From JBCCBV01 sp039033855 (GTDB lineage: Bacteria > Planctomycetota > Phycisphaerae > Phycisphaerales > Phycisphaeraceae), in assembly GCA_039033855.1 (NCBI GenBank), contig JBCCBV010000009.1, positions 1 to 64,000 on the forward strand: DNA of 64,000 bases. The letters run 5' to 3'. The notes under the pieces are model-generated. The model saw only the letters and a program-made list of their open reading frames with translations. It did no database searches and was not told the origin of the DNA. Position 1 is the stretch's first letter, and each line of letters begins with the position of its first letter. Position numbers and translations under genes: made by a program. Positions 24,775 through 32,583 of the stretch are shown piece after piece.

Positions 24775-26069
24775 GCGAAGTCGGTCGCCTTGAGCGGAGC
24801 CTTCGCCGAAAGCATCGTTCTGGTGATCGTCGGATCGACCGAGGTGCCCGCGGGTCTTTTTGAGTCCGCAGCCTTGGCCGTGATGTCGCGCAACCCCGCG
24901 TGATGCTCCGCCAACCACGCCACGGCCGGCACGCAGACCGCGTCGCCGAAGCCGAACAGCGCTTTGCTCTCGCTGCCTTCGAGTTTGTAGTCCCGGGCGC
25001 CCATGAGCGCCGCGCACTCTCGGCCGGACAAGTGGCGGGCGTCGAACCGGCCCCGCCCGACGCGGACCACGATCTGCCTTGCGCTGCCGCCTTTGGGGGT
25101 GCGCAGGCAGCCGGCGATGCCGTCGGTCCGCAGCTCCGCCATGGAGCGCTTTGAGCCGTCGCCGCCGTCTTTGGGGTGCACCGCCCGCACGCGCCGGAAC
25201 GCCGTGGCGTAAGCAAATTCGTTTGCGTTACGACGCTCTTCGATCCACGTTTGGTGCCGGGGGTACATCTGCTGGTAGAGGTAGGCCGTGCGCGCTGCGG
25301 ACCACCACGCCGGATCGTTGTCGGGCGGGTCTTTGAGAATGTCGTCGATGCGTGTTCCCGAGTCGGCGGGCGGGTCGGGCATCGCCGGGCAGTTCCACGC
25401 GACGTCGTCCCGGTGGGTTTCGATGAAGGCCCGCAAGCGTGTCGGCCAGAGTGCTGCGCCGCGGGGCGTCGCGAACGGGTCACCCCCGGAAACCCCGGAA
25501 GCCCCGGAACCCGCAACCCGATCTTGCGGGCCCTCTTGCGCGCGGACACACACGACGAACAGCCGGGCACGGCTCTGGGGCACGAATCCGCGGGCGTCGA
25601 TCACCACCGGGTCGACCGCATACCCAAGATCGTTCATCGCCTGAAGCAAGCCCAGAAAGTCGCCTCCTCGGTTCGAGGTGATCAACCCGGGCACGTTTTC
25701 CAGCAGCACCGCGCGTGGCATTCGTTCTTGCATTTCCGAGAGAACGCGATGGAAGCCCCAGAACGCCGAAGACTCGCCCCGGTGCAGGCCCGCGCGCCCG
25801 CCGGCGAGCGAAAGGTCGGTGCAAGGGAACGACGCCGTGGCCAGGTCGACCGTGGGCACGGCGTCTTCGCTCAGCGTGTGCACGTCTTGACCATCCGGCG
25901 TATCGCCGAAGTGGCGGGCGTACATGGCGCGCTTGTCGCCGCAGTAGTCGGTGGCGAAGGCGCAGCGCCAAGCGGCTTGACCGACAGCCCCCCCGGCCGA
26001 TTCGAGGCCCAGGCGCATCAGGCCGATGCCCGCGAAGAACTCGGCGAAGGTGGGCGCGGGTGCGGTCAT
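24771..26069 (-). CDS. DNA (cytosine-5) methyltransferase
   Basis: A 432-residue C5 methyltransferase with motif I FAEFFAGIGLMRLG (AdoMet binding), motif IV ATASFPCTDLSLAGG (catalytic Cys83), motif VI LLENVPGL, motif VIII VPQSRARLF, and motifs IX-X at the C-terminus (GCLRTPKGG, ALFGFGDAVCVPAVAWL). The target recognition region lies about 180-330. Within it, residues 184-197 are a Gly/Ser-rich stretch written by CCCCGGAA repeats. No restriction enzyme, Vsr nuclease or specificity gene is beside it, so it is an orphan modifier (epigenetic, or protection against an external enzyme). TACGCT lies 6 nt before ATG 26069. The reading frame is open far upstream, but there it is antisense to other genes. 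Confidence 0.92.
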   Translation of the reverse strand: MTAPAPTFAEFFAGIGLMRLGLESAGGAVGQAAWRCAFATDYCGDKRAMYARHFGDTPDGQDVHTLSEDAVPTVDLATASFPCTDLSLAGGRAGLHRGESSAFWGFHRVLSEMQERMPRAVLLENVPGLITSNRGGDFLGLLQAMNDLGYAVDPVVIDARGFVPQSRARLFVVCVRAQEGPQDRVAGSGASGVSGGDPFATPRGAALWPTRLRAFIETHRDDVAWNCPAMPDPPADSGTRIDDILKDPPDNDPAWWSAARTAYLYQQMYPRHQTWIEERRNANEFAYATAFRRVRAVHPKDGGDGSKRSMAELRTDGIAGCLRTPKGGSARQIVVRVGRGRFDARHLSGRECAALMGARDYKLEGSESKALFGFGDAVCVPAVAWLAEHHAGLRDITAKAADSKRPAGTSVDPTITRTMLSAKAPLKATDFA

Positions 26070-26075
26070 GCGATC

Positions 26076-26081
26076 AGCGTA
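26076..26081 (-). promoter_or_regulatory. Candidate -10 hexamer TACGCT before the methyltransferase
   Basis: On the minus strand TACGCT is 6 nt upstream of ATG 26069 with no ribosome site between, consistent with leaderless transcription. Confidence 0.5.
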
Positions 26082-26149
26082 GGGGTCCACCGTCGGTGGC
26101 GTGCGACTCGATCCGCTGGCGGACGCGGCAAGCCGCGCCGCTTCAACGT

Positions 26150-27178
26150 TTACCTCGGCGGCCCAACGAGCGTGCGCAGCCGGCCGTGCGCCGCGGCGAT
26201 GCGCAGCTCGGCTTCTTCGCGGTCGACGCCGAGCTTGTGCATGGCGATGGCGGTCTTCACCCGGCCGTCGGCGTCGGCCAGCAGGTCGTCGGCCTGGTCC
26301 GGGGTGATGCGCAGCTGTTCGACCAGCATCCGCCGGGCCCGGTCGGCCAGCTTGGCGTTGCTGACCCGCAGGTCGACCATCAGGTTGCCCCAGCACTTGC
26401 CGAGCTGGACGAACAGCCCGGTGCTGATCATGTTGAGCGCCAGCTTTGTCGCCGTGCCGGCTTTGAGTCGTGTCGAGCCGGTGAGCACCTCGGGCCCGAC
26501 GCGCAGCTCGATGGCGTGGTCGACCTCGACCGGCAGGCTCGGGCGCTGGACCGCCGGCGTCGGGTCGTTGGGGCGCACCACCGCGGCCCGCGGGCGTTGC
26601 ATGAGCGACCGCATCGCCACGCAGGTCATCAGCCCCGTGCCCGCGCCGAACCGCCGGGCCTCGCGCAGCGCGCCCCACACGAACGGCGTGGTGCCGCTGG
26701 CGGCGATGCCGATCACCAGGTCGTCTTCGGTTGGGCCCAGGCGCGCCAAATGACCCGCGCCGCGCTCGGGGTCGTCTTCGGCTTTCTCGACGGCCTTGCG
26801 CAGGGCCTTGTCGCCCCCGGCGATGATGCCTACCACCTGCTCGGGGTCGGCGTGGAACGTGGGCGGGCATTCCGAGGCGTCGAGCACGCCCAGCCGTCCG
26901 CTGGTGCCGGCGCCGACGTAGATCAGCCGGCCGCCGCGCTCGACCCGCTGGGCCGCGTCTTCGACCACGGCCGTAATCGCGGGGATCGCCTTGCGCACCG
27001 CAAGCGGCACCTCCATGTCCTGGGTGTTCATCAGCCGGAGGAGCTGTTCGGTGCTGAGCGCGTCGAGCGCCGCCGCCGCGGCGAGCCGCTGCTCGGTGTC
27101 GAGCCGTGCGCGCGAGGCTTCGCCCTGCGGAGCGGAAGGGCGGTGCAGCGCATCGGTCTGGGCGGGGGCCTTGGCCAT
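26150..27178 (-). CDS. murQ: N-acetylmuramic acid 6-phosphate etherase
   Basis: Cleaves the lactyl ether of MurNAc-6-P to give GlcNAc-6-P and D-lactate in cell-wall recycling. It has a SIS domain with VGAGTSGRLGVLDASECPPTF, then GIAASGTTPFVWGAL and KAGTATKLALNMISTG. The 342 residues are somewhat longer than the usual 300. The start is ATG 27178; a TTG two codons earlier is less likely. It lies 9 nt after the stop of anmK, whose product feeds MurQ, so they form one functional unit. TAGGCT at 27185-27190 could also give murQ its own leaderless transcript. Confidence 0.93.
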   Translation of the reverse strand: MAKAPAQTDALHRPSAPQGEASRARLDTEQRLAAAAALDALSTEQLLRLMNTQDMEVPLAVRKAIPAITAVVEDAAQRVERGGRLIYVGAGTSGRLGVLDASECPPTFHADPEQVVGIIAGGDKALRKAVEKAEDDPERGAGHLARLGPTEDDLVIGIAASGTTPFVWGALREARRFGAGTGLMTCVAMRSLMQRPRAAVVRPNDPTPAVQRPSLPVEVDHAIELRVGPEVLTGSTRLKAGTATKLALNMISTGLFVQLGKCWGNLMVDLRVSNAKLADRARRMLVEQLRITPDQADDLLADADGRVKTAIAMHKLGVDREEAELRIAAAHGRLRTLVGPPR

Positions 27179-27184
27179 GGTCAA

Positions 27185-27190
27185 AGCCTA
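27185..27190 (-). promoter_or_regulatory. Candidate internal -10 hexamer TAGGCT before murQ
   Basis: TAGGCT begins with the anmK stop codon and ends 6 nt before ATG 27178. It may be fortuitous, because its first three bases are fixed by the stop. Confidence 0.3.
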
Positions 27191-28537
27191 CTCGCCCGCC
27201 CTGGCAAGATGGGCGCCGGGCCGGGTGACGTTGACCCAGGCGCCCGCTGCGCCCGGGCGGTCGGCGCCGGTCAGCCCGCCGTGGGTGATCGGCACGCCGT
27301 CGAGGCTCATCGCGCCCAGCACGGCGAAGCCCGCGGCCTCGCGCGCCTCGGCGGGCACGCCCAGCTCGTCGGAAATGCGCACGCCCGCGCCCCGGACCCC
27401 GGCCGCCTGGCGGATCGCCGACACCAAGGCCGCGTTGCGCACGCCGCCCCCGGCCAGCACCCAGGGCGAGCCGATCCATGGCGGGTGAGCGCCGCACGCC
27501 TCGACGATCCGCTGCGCCGCCGCATCGACCGCCGAGGCCAGCACGGCGCACCGGTCCGATTCGCGCGCGGTGTCGGGCGAGCCGCCCAGCAGATCGCGCG
27601 CCAAAGACGATGCGTACCCCGGCGAGAACTGCTCGCGCCCCAGTGACCCGTGCCCGGCGCAGGCCCGGTCGATGGACCCGCGCAGGCGCTCGACCCACGC
27701 CGGCCGCGCCGCGCCCCGCTGGGCCAGCCGGCCGTCTTCGTCGTACGCCCGGCCGAACAACGCGGCGCTCAACCCGTCGAGCAACAGGTTGCACGGGCCG
27801 ACGTCGCGCCCGAAGACGGTGGATGACCCCTCGGCGATGACCGGGTGCGCAGAACCCGGCTCGCCCGCGGACTTCGGATCGCCCGCAGTCCCGGCCCAGG
27901 TCAGGTTGCACACGCCGCCCAGGTTCGCCACGACGTACCGCTCGGCGCCCACCCGGTGCGTGAACAACGCCGGGTCGCTCGTCGGCGTGATCGGCGCGCC
28001 CTGCCCCCCCGCGATCAGGTCCGCCCCCCGCAGGTCGTAGCCCACCGGCACGCCGAAGCGTCGGGCTACCGGCCAGGGGTCGAAAAGCTGCCACGACAGC
28101 CCGGGCCGGTCTGTCGAAACCGGGCTCACAGAGCCCGGCTCGCTACATAACACCGGGGTCACTTCCGGGGGCGGGGTTGATTCCGGGGGCGGCTCGTGCC
28201 AAACGGTTTGGCCGTGGCACGCGATCAGGGCAACTTGCTCAAGAACATCAGAATCCGACATCGTGGCCTGCTGGAAGAGGCGCGCGAGCGCGTGGGTGTA
28301 GAACGACCCAAGCGACCGGCCGGCATGGGCGAAGTCCGCGGCGCTCGCGGGCTCCCCGTCGGCCATGGCTTTGAGGCGTTCGCGCAGGCCGGGCTCGAAC
28401 GGCTCGGCGTGATGGAACAGGCAGTCGGCGCGGAGCGTCCGGCCGTGGCCCTGCAGCCGGACCAAAGCCGCGTCGGCGCCGTCGAGGCTGGTGCCGGTCA
28501 TCACCCCCGCGGCCAGGCGTGTGCCGGTGGCGTTCAC
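27188..28537 (-). CDS. anmK: Anhydro-N-acetylmuramic acid kinase
   Basis: Converts 1,6-anhydro-MurNAc to MurNAc-6-P with ATP and water, the step before MurQ. Family motifs are GVMTGTSLDGADAALV at the N-terminus, IACHGQTVWHEP, NLGGVCNLTW, FGRDVGPCNLLLDGL and VLAGGGVRNAALVSAI. At 449 residues it is longer than most (about 370). The excess is a Pro/Glu/Ser-rich insert around residues 115-140 written by TTCCGGGGGCGG repeats, plus a Gly/Pro stretch near residue 215. The GTG start overlaps the stop of the AsmA-like gene (GTGA), so the genes are translationally coupled. Confidence 0.92.
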   Translation of the reverse strand: MNATGTRLAAGVMTGTSLDGADAALVRLQGHGRTLRADCLFHHAEPFEPGLRERLKAMADGEPASAADFAHAGRSLGSFYTHALARLFQQATMSDSDVLEQVALIACHGQTVWHEPPPESTPPPEVTPVLCSEPGSVSPVSTDRPGLSWQLFDPWPVARRFGVPVGYDLRGADLIAGGQGAPITPTSDPALFTHRVGAERYVVANLGGVCNLTWAGTAGDPKSAGEPGSAHPVIAEGSSTVFGRDVGPCNLLLDGLSAALFGRAYDEDGRLAQRGAARPAWVERLRGSIDRACAGHGSLGREQFSPGYASSLARDLLGGSPDTARESDRCAVLASAVDAAAQRIVEACGAHPPWIGSPWVLAGGGVRNAALVSAIRQAAGVRGAGVRISDELGVPAEAREAAGFAVLGAMSLDGVPITHGGLTGADRPGAAGAWVNVTRPGAHLARAGE

Positions 28538-29337
28538 TCCCCGCCGCCGAGCAGGTTCTGCACCGCGGAGTGGACGCCTTCCTGAACCTCTTGTTGGGCG
28601 CCTTGCACGGCCTGTTGACCGGCCTGTTCAACCTGAGCCGCCGCCTCGGCCGCGACCTGCTCGCCCAGCGCCTGCACGTCGGCCACGCTCGGCAGGCCGA
28701 GCGCCCCGGTGGTGCTTTCGGCCAGCTGGGTCACCACTTGCAGCGCGATTTCGGCCGGTTCGCCTTCCAAATTGGTCAGCTCGATGTCTGGGAGCGCCAG
28801 CTCCTGATCCGGCACGGCCACGCCGGCGATGTCGACCCCGGTCACCCGGGCCTTCACGCCGCGGAGGGCAAGCTCGTCGATCCGCAGCGACTTGGGCCCC
28901 TGCGCGGGATCGCTCGCCGAGGGCTCGGCGCCCGGCCCCGCCAACGACTTGAGCCTTCGGTGCAGCTCGAGCAGGTTGAGCTTGTCGCCCTCTTGCCGGA
29001 CTTCGACGAGCAGGCCTTGGACGATGAGATTCTTGACGTGCGGCTGGTCTCCGCCGAGCGACGCCGTATCGACCGCCAGGTCCAGGCCCGAAAGGTCGAG
29101 CATGGCGCCCGCGTCGCCGAAGCCCGGCGGGTGTCCCACCGTCAGCTGCGCCATGGTCAACCGCCCGGCGAAGGGTTGGAGGTCCAGCCCGTCGATCTGC
29201 ACGCCCGCCTCGGTGACGTGTTGGAGCCCGGTCTCCACGCCGGCCTCGACGATCTTGTCCAGGAACACGTACACCAGCACCCCGGCGGCGATCACCAGCA
29301 CGCCCAGCACGAGCCCGACTTTCAACAGCGTTTTCAT
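28534..29337 (-). CDS. AsmA/DUF748-like membrane-anchored protein
   Basis: A protein of 267 residues with an N-terminal anchor (LLKVGLVLGVLVIAAGVLVYVFL). A domain follows with VTEAGVQIDGLDLQPFAGRLTMAQLTVG and DLSGLDLAVDTASL, a pattern seen in AsmA-like proteins that act between membranes in diderm bacteria. The C-terminal 70 residues are Gln/Ala/Val-rich and probably helical (VEQAGQQAVQGAQQEVQEGV). ATG 29337 has AGAGGAAG before it. It is the first gene of the anmK-murQ unit, which suggests an envelope-related function; the exact role is unknown. Confidence 0.72.
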   Translation of the reverse strand: MKTLLKVGLVLGVLVIAAGVLVYVFLDKIVEAGVETGLQHVTEAGVQIDGLDLQPFAGRLTMAQLTVGHPPGFGDAGAMLDLSGLDLAVDTASLGGDQPHVKNLIVQGLLVEVRQEGDKLNLLELHRRLKSLAGPGAEPSASDPAQGPKSLRIDELALRGVKARVTGVDIAGVAVPDQELALPDIELTNLEGEPAEIALQVVTQLAESTTGALGLPSVADVQALGEQVAAEAAAQVEQAGQQAVQGAQQEVQEGVHSAVQNLLGGGE

Positions 29338-29376
29338 GGCGGCTTCCTCTGGGCGCTCGGCCCGTTGCGACGGCCG

Positions 29377-29382
29377 TATCGT
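29377..29382 (+). promoter_or_regulatory. Candidate -10 hexamer TATCGT before ribD
   Basis: TATCGT lies 6 nt upstream of GTG 29389 and no Shine-Dalgarno is present. The site is inside a 51-bp divergent gap shared with the AsmA-like gene. Confidence 0.5.
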
Positions 29383-29388
29383 ACCCGG

Positions 29389-30546
29389 GTGAACGTCCCC
29401 GCCAACGCCGACACCCATTGGATGCGCCGAGCCCTGCGGATCGCCGAACGCGGCCGCGGCCGGGTCGAGCCCAATCCTGTGGTGGGCTGCGTGCTGGTCG
29501 ATCCGAAGCTGGGCGTGGTTTTGGGCGAGGGCCTGCACGAAGTCTTCGGCGGGCCGCACGCGGAGGTCAATGCGCTGCGCGATTGCGCGGCCCGGGGGAA
29601 CGCGCCTGCGGGGGCCACGGCGTACGTCACGCTCGAGCCGTGCTCGCACTACGGCAAGCAGCCGCCTTGCGCGAATGCCCTGATCGAGGCCAAGGTCGGG
29701 CGCGTGGTCGCCGCCATGCAGGACCCCTTTGAACAAGTCGCCGGCCAGGGCTTCGCACGGCTGCGGGATGCGGGGATCGAGGTCACCACGGGCGTGCTGG
29801 AGGCCGAGGCGAAGCGTGCCGTCGCGGCGTATCTGATGCGCGTCGAGCACGGGCGCCCGCTGGTGACCGTCAAGTGGGCCGCGACCGCAGACGGCCGAAC
29901 GGCAACCCGCACCGGCGACTCCAAGTGGATCACCGGCGAGGCGGCGCGCCGGCGCGTACATGAATTGCGGGCGCGCTTCGACGCGATCATGGTCGGCGTC
30001 GGCACCGTCCTGGCGGACGACCCGCAGCTCACCGCGCGTGAGGTCGCGGTGCTGCGCAACGCCACACGCATCGTGGTCGATCGCGACTTGCAAACGCCGC
30101 TGCGCCCGGAAGTGCGCCTGTTGCGTGAACCGGGCCCCGCGGCCTGGATCGTGTGTTCGGAGCGGGCGCTTGAGGTGGGTGCAGATCGAGCCCGCGCCCT
30201 GCGCGATGCCGGGGCGGAGCTGGTCGCATTACCGGAGGCATCACCGGGTCGGCTGGAGTTGGCCACCCTCTTGCGGAAACTCCATGACGCGGGCGCCTCC
30301 AACGTGCTGGTCGAAGGTGGAGCGTCTCTTCACGCCTCGCTTTTCGAGCAAGGCCTGGTCGACCGGGTGCTGGCGTTCCTGGCGCCGACGCTGCTCCTCG
30401 ACGGCCACGCTACCCCGTCGTTATCCGGCGGGCACGCGGTGGACGCCATCACCCAAGGCGTCAAGCTGCGGTTGCACCACATCGAACCATTGCCGCGCGA
30501 AGACGGCCAAGACGACGTGCTGCTGGAGTACGACGTCCTGCGGTGA
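29389..30546 (+). CDS. ribD: Bifunctional riboflavin deaminase/reductase RibD
   Basis: Two steps of riboflavin synthesis: deamination of the pyrimidine, then reduction of the ribosyl side chain. The N-terminal zinc deaminase has GPHAEVNALRDC and TLEPCSHYGKQPPCANALIEA. The C-terminal reductase starts near residue 150 with VTVKWAATADGRTATRTGDSKWITG and ends with NVLVEGGASLHASLFEQGLVD. The 385 residues are standard. The start is GTG 29389, 6 nt after TATCGT; the open frame extends further upstream but there it is antisense to the AsmA-like gene. No other rib genes are nearby. Confidence 0.95.
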   Translation: MNVPANADTHWMRRALRIAERGRGRVEPNPVVGCVLVDPKLGVVLGEGLHEVFGGPHAEVNALRDCAARGNAPAGATAYVTLEPCSHYGKQPPCANALIEAKVGRVVAAMQDPFEQVAGQGFARLRDAGIEVTTGVLEAEAKRAVAAYLMRVEHGRPLVTVKWAATADGRTATRTGDSKWITGEAARRRVHELRARFDAIMVGVGTVLADDPQLTAREVAVLRNATRIVVDRDLQTPLRPEVRLLREPGPAAWIVCSERALEVGADRARALRDAGAELVALPEASPGRLELATLLRKLHDAGASNVLVEGGASLHASLFEQGLVDRVLAFLAPTLLLDGHATPSLSGGHAVDAITQGVKLRLHHIEPLPREDGQDDVLLEYDVLR

Positions 30547-30569
30547 TTTGCGTGGCACGAGTGCGCGAT

Positions 30570-30688
30570 ACGAGCCACGAGCGTTAGCGAGCGGGGCATG
30601 CCGCGGAGGGCTCGGATGCAAGGCCGGTGATCCGCGCTTCAACGGGCGCACCCGCCAAAGGCCCCGCTCGCTAACGCTCGTGGCTCGT
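30570..30688. repeat. 119-bp palindromic MITE-like element, copy 1
   Basis: Two perfect 28-bp inverted arms, 30570-30597 and 30661-30688, beginning ACGAGCCACGAGCGTTAGCG, flank a 63-bp core. A second copy of exactly the same total length lies in inverse orientation at 32464-32582, with about 80% identity over all 119 positions by hand alignment. It carries no gene. The element could fold into one long hairpin as RNA. Sequences of the type GCTCGCTAACGCTCGTGGCT are, as I recall, common between planctomycete genes. Confidence 0.88.
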
Positions 30689-30703
30689 TTCACGGTCCTA
30701 GCC

Positions 30704-32167
30704 TCACCCCGGCGGCTTCTGGAGCACGTCGGTTTCGCCCTCGCTGCGGGCGATGGTCACCGCGCCCACCGAGTCGCCGAAGATGTTCACCGCGGTACGG
30801 CACATGTCGAGCGGGCGATCGAACACGAACAGCAGCCCCATCCCTGCGATCAGCGAAGCGCCTTCGGGCAGCGCCCCGTCGGGCAGGCCTTTCTCGACGC
30901 CGGTCAGGATGACCGCGATCGCCACCAGCGACGCCGACGGCACGCCCGCCACGCCCACGCTGGTCAATAGCGCCGTGACCACGATGAAGAACTGCTGGCC
31001 GAAGCTCAGCTCGATGCCGAACGCCTGGCAGATGAACACGGCCGCCACGCACTCGTACAGCGCCGTGCCGTCCATGTTGACCGTGGCGCCCAACGGCAGC
31101 GTGAAGCTGGCGGTGCGGTTGGACACGCCGGCCCGGTTCTCGACGCAGTCCATCGTCAGCGGCAGCGTGGCCGAGCTCGACGCGGTGCTGAACGCCGTGG
31201 TCAGCGCCGGCGCCATGGCCGCGTAGTGGCGCAGCGGGTTGACCCGGGCCACCAGCATCAAGATGAGCGGCATCACCACCAGGAAGTGCACCCCGAGCGC
31301 CGCCAGCGCCGTGCCCGCGAACTGCCCGATGCCCAGGGCGAACTCGTTGAACCGGCCGTCGGGCGTGAGCTTGGCGTACTGCTCGCCCACGGTCGCGGCC
31401 AGCAGGCCGAGCACGCCGAGGGGCGCCAGCTTCAGCACCAGGTCGGTGATGCGCAGGGTCAGGTCGTACACGCCCTCGACCGCGCGCATCAGCACGTTCT
31501 TGTTCTCGCCGGCATATCGCGCCAGGAAGTAGCCGACGATCAGCGACACCACGATCAGCCCGAGCAGGTTGCCCGCGCTGGCGGCGGCGAACAGGTTGGC
31601 GGGCACCATGGTGCGGAAGGTGTCGAGGAAGTCGGTGGCTTCCTTGCCGCTGACCCTGGCGTCGACCTCGGCCTGGGCGTCGGAGAACGCCGAAAGGTCT
31701 TGCCCGACCAGGATGCCGCCGCCGTTCTGCACGCCCGGCGACACGACGTTGACCAGCACCAGTCCGACGACCACGGCGATCAGCGACGTCGTGCCGTAGT
31801 ACGCCAGCGTCTTGCCGCCGAGCCGGCCGAACCCCTTGCCCGCGCCAAGCCTGGCCACCGCCAGCACGATGCTGCTGGTCACCAGCGGCACGATGATCAG
31901 CTTGAGCCCGTTGAGGAAAAGATCGCCGATCAGGTCGACGACCATGTACAGGGAGCTGGCCGTGGCGATGGCGCCGGCCTCGGCGCCGCGGCGGTCGGCG
32001 GCGGTGTCGGCCGGGAGCTGGCCGATCGCCCAGTCGCCCAGCATCACGCCCAGCCCCGCGCCGATGAGCAGGCCCAGCAGGATCTGCCAGTGCAGCGGCC
32101 AACGCCAGGGCGGCCACGCGGCGGTGTTCGGGGTGTTCGAGCCTTCCGGCGCGTCCGGGGAACTCAC
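30704..32167 (-). CDS. Dicarboxylate/amino acid:cation symporter (DAACS family)
   Basis: Secondary transporter of the inner membrane, probably taking up C4-dicarboxylates or acidic amino acids with Na+ or H+. Its 487 residues have eight or more hydrophobic segments. The serine-rich hairpin AFSTASSSATLPLTMDC, the unwound NMDGTAL motif and DRPLDMCRTAVNIFGDSVGA are the family's substrate- and ion-binding signatures. An insertion of about 60 residues (GVQNGGGILVGQDLSAFSDA onward) occurs before the fifth segment. The GTG start at 32167 overlaps the stop of the CDGSH gene (GTGA). Both genes lie between the two 119-bp palindromic elements. Confidence 0.93.
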   Translation of the reverse strand: MSSPDAPEGSNTPNTAAWPPWRWPLHWQILLGLLIGAGLGVMLGDWAIGQLPADTAADRRGAEAGAIATASSLYMVVDLIGDLFLNGLKLIIVPLVTSSIVLAVARLGAGKGFGRLGGKTLAYYGTTSLIAVVVGLVLVNVVSPGVQNGGGILVGQDLSAFSDAQAEVDARVSGKEATDFLDTFRTMVPANLFAAASAGNLLGLIVVSLIVGYFLARYAGENKNVLMRAVEGVYDLTLRITDLVLKLAPLGVLGLLAATVGEQYAKLTPDGRFNEFALGIGQFAGTALAALGVHFLVVMPLILMLVARVNPLRHYAAMAPALTTAFSTASSSATLPLTMDCVENRAGVSNRTASFTLPLGATVNMDGTALYECVAAVFICQAFGIELSFGQQFFIVVTALLTSVGVAGVPSASLVAIAVILTGVEKGLPDGALPEGASLIAGMGLLFVFDRPLDMCRTAVNIFGDSVGAVTIARSEGETDVLQKPPG

Positions 32168-32376
32168 GCGTCGTCCCGGGTTTCGATCACGCGCTTGCGG
32201 TCCTTGTCATAGACGTACACCTTGCCGGCGTCGGGCTCGGCCCGTTCACACTTCTGGTGCGAGCCGTCGCAGAACGGCAGGTCGCGGGACAGGCCACAGC
32301 CGCACACCCAGACGCTCTTGTCTTGCGGGGGCACTTCGATCGGGCCTTGCGCTTCGAGTCGGACGAGTCGAGCCAT
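32164..32376 (-). CDS. CDGSH iron-sulfur domain protein
   Basis: A 70-residue protein with a single CDGSH domain. The [2Fe-2S] ligands are Cys25, Cys27, Cys36 and His40 in VWVCGCGLSRDLPFCDGSHQ, the three-Cys one-His set of mitoNEET-like proteins. It is cytosolic and probably a redox or cluster-transfer protein. ATG 32376 gives the compact domain; the open frame upstream runs into the palindromic element and is not credible. Its stop overlaps the symporter start, suggesting stoichiometric or regulatory linkage of the two. Confidence 0.9.
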   Translation of the reverse strand: MARLVRLEAQGPIEVPPQDKSVWVCGCGLSRDLPFCDGSHQKCERAEPDAGKVYVYDKDRKRVIETRDDA

Positions 32377-32463
32377 GCTGGGGTCTCCGCAAAAGGGCTG
32401 AGTAATCCGGGGCGAAGATACCGCGCGGGACACCCGCGAGTCCGGCGCTGCGAAAGACGCGTG

Positions 32464-32582
32464 ACGAGCCGCGAGTGTGAGCGAGCGGGGCCTCCGTCGG
32501 GTGCGTCCATCCAAGCGCGACACATCGGGCTTACATCCGAGCGCTTGCCGGCATGCCCCGCTCCCTGACGGTCGCGGCTCGT
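32464..32582. repeat. 119-bp palindromic MITE-like element, copy 2 (inverted)
   Basis: The arms 32464-32491 and 32555-32582 match each other at 24 of 28 positions and begin ACGAGCCGCGAGTGTGAGCG. Read on the minus strand it aligns with copy 1 over all 119 bp without a gap: the arms match at 24/28 and 25/28 and the core at about 46/63. It ends 1 bp before the der stop codon, so it may also act as an RNA hairpin after that gene. Confidence 0.85.
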
Positions 32583-32583
32583 C

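Noticed and set aside
24771..26069. Restriction-modification system
   Set aside because: Only the methyltransferase is present; neighbours are ferredoxin and murQ.
26070..28094. Continuation of the methyltransferase frame far upstream of ATG 26069
   Set aside because: That part overlaps murQ and anmK in another frame and has no methyltransferase motif; a TACGCT box and the fold start support ATG 26069.
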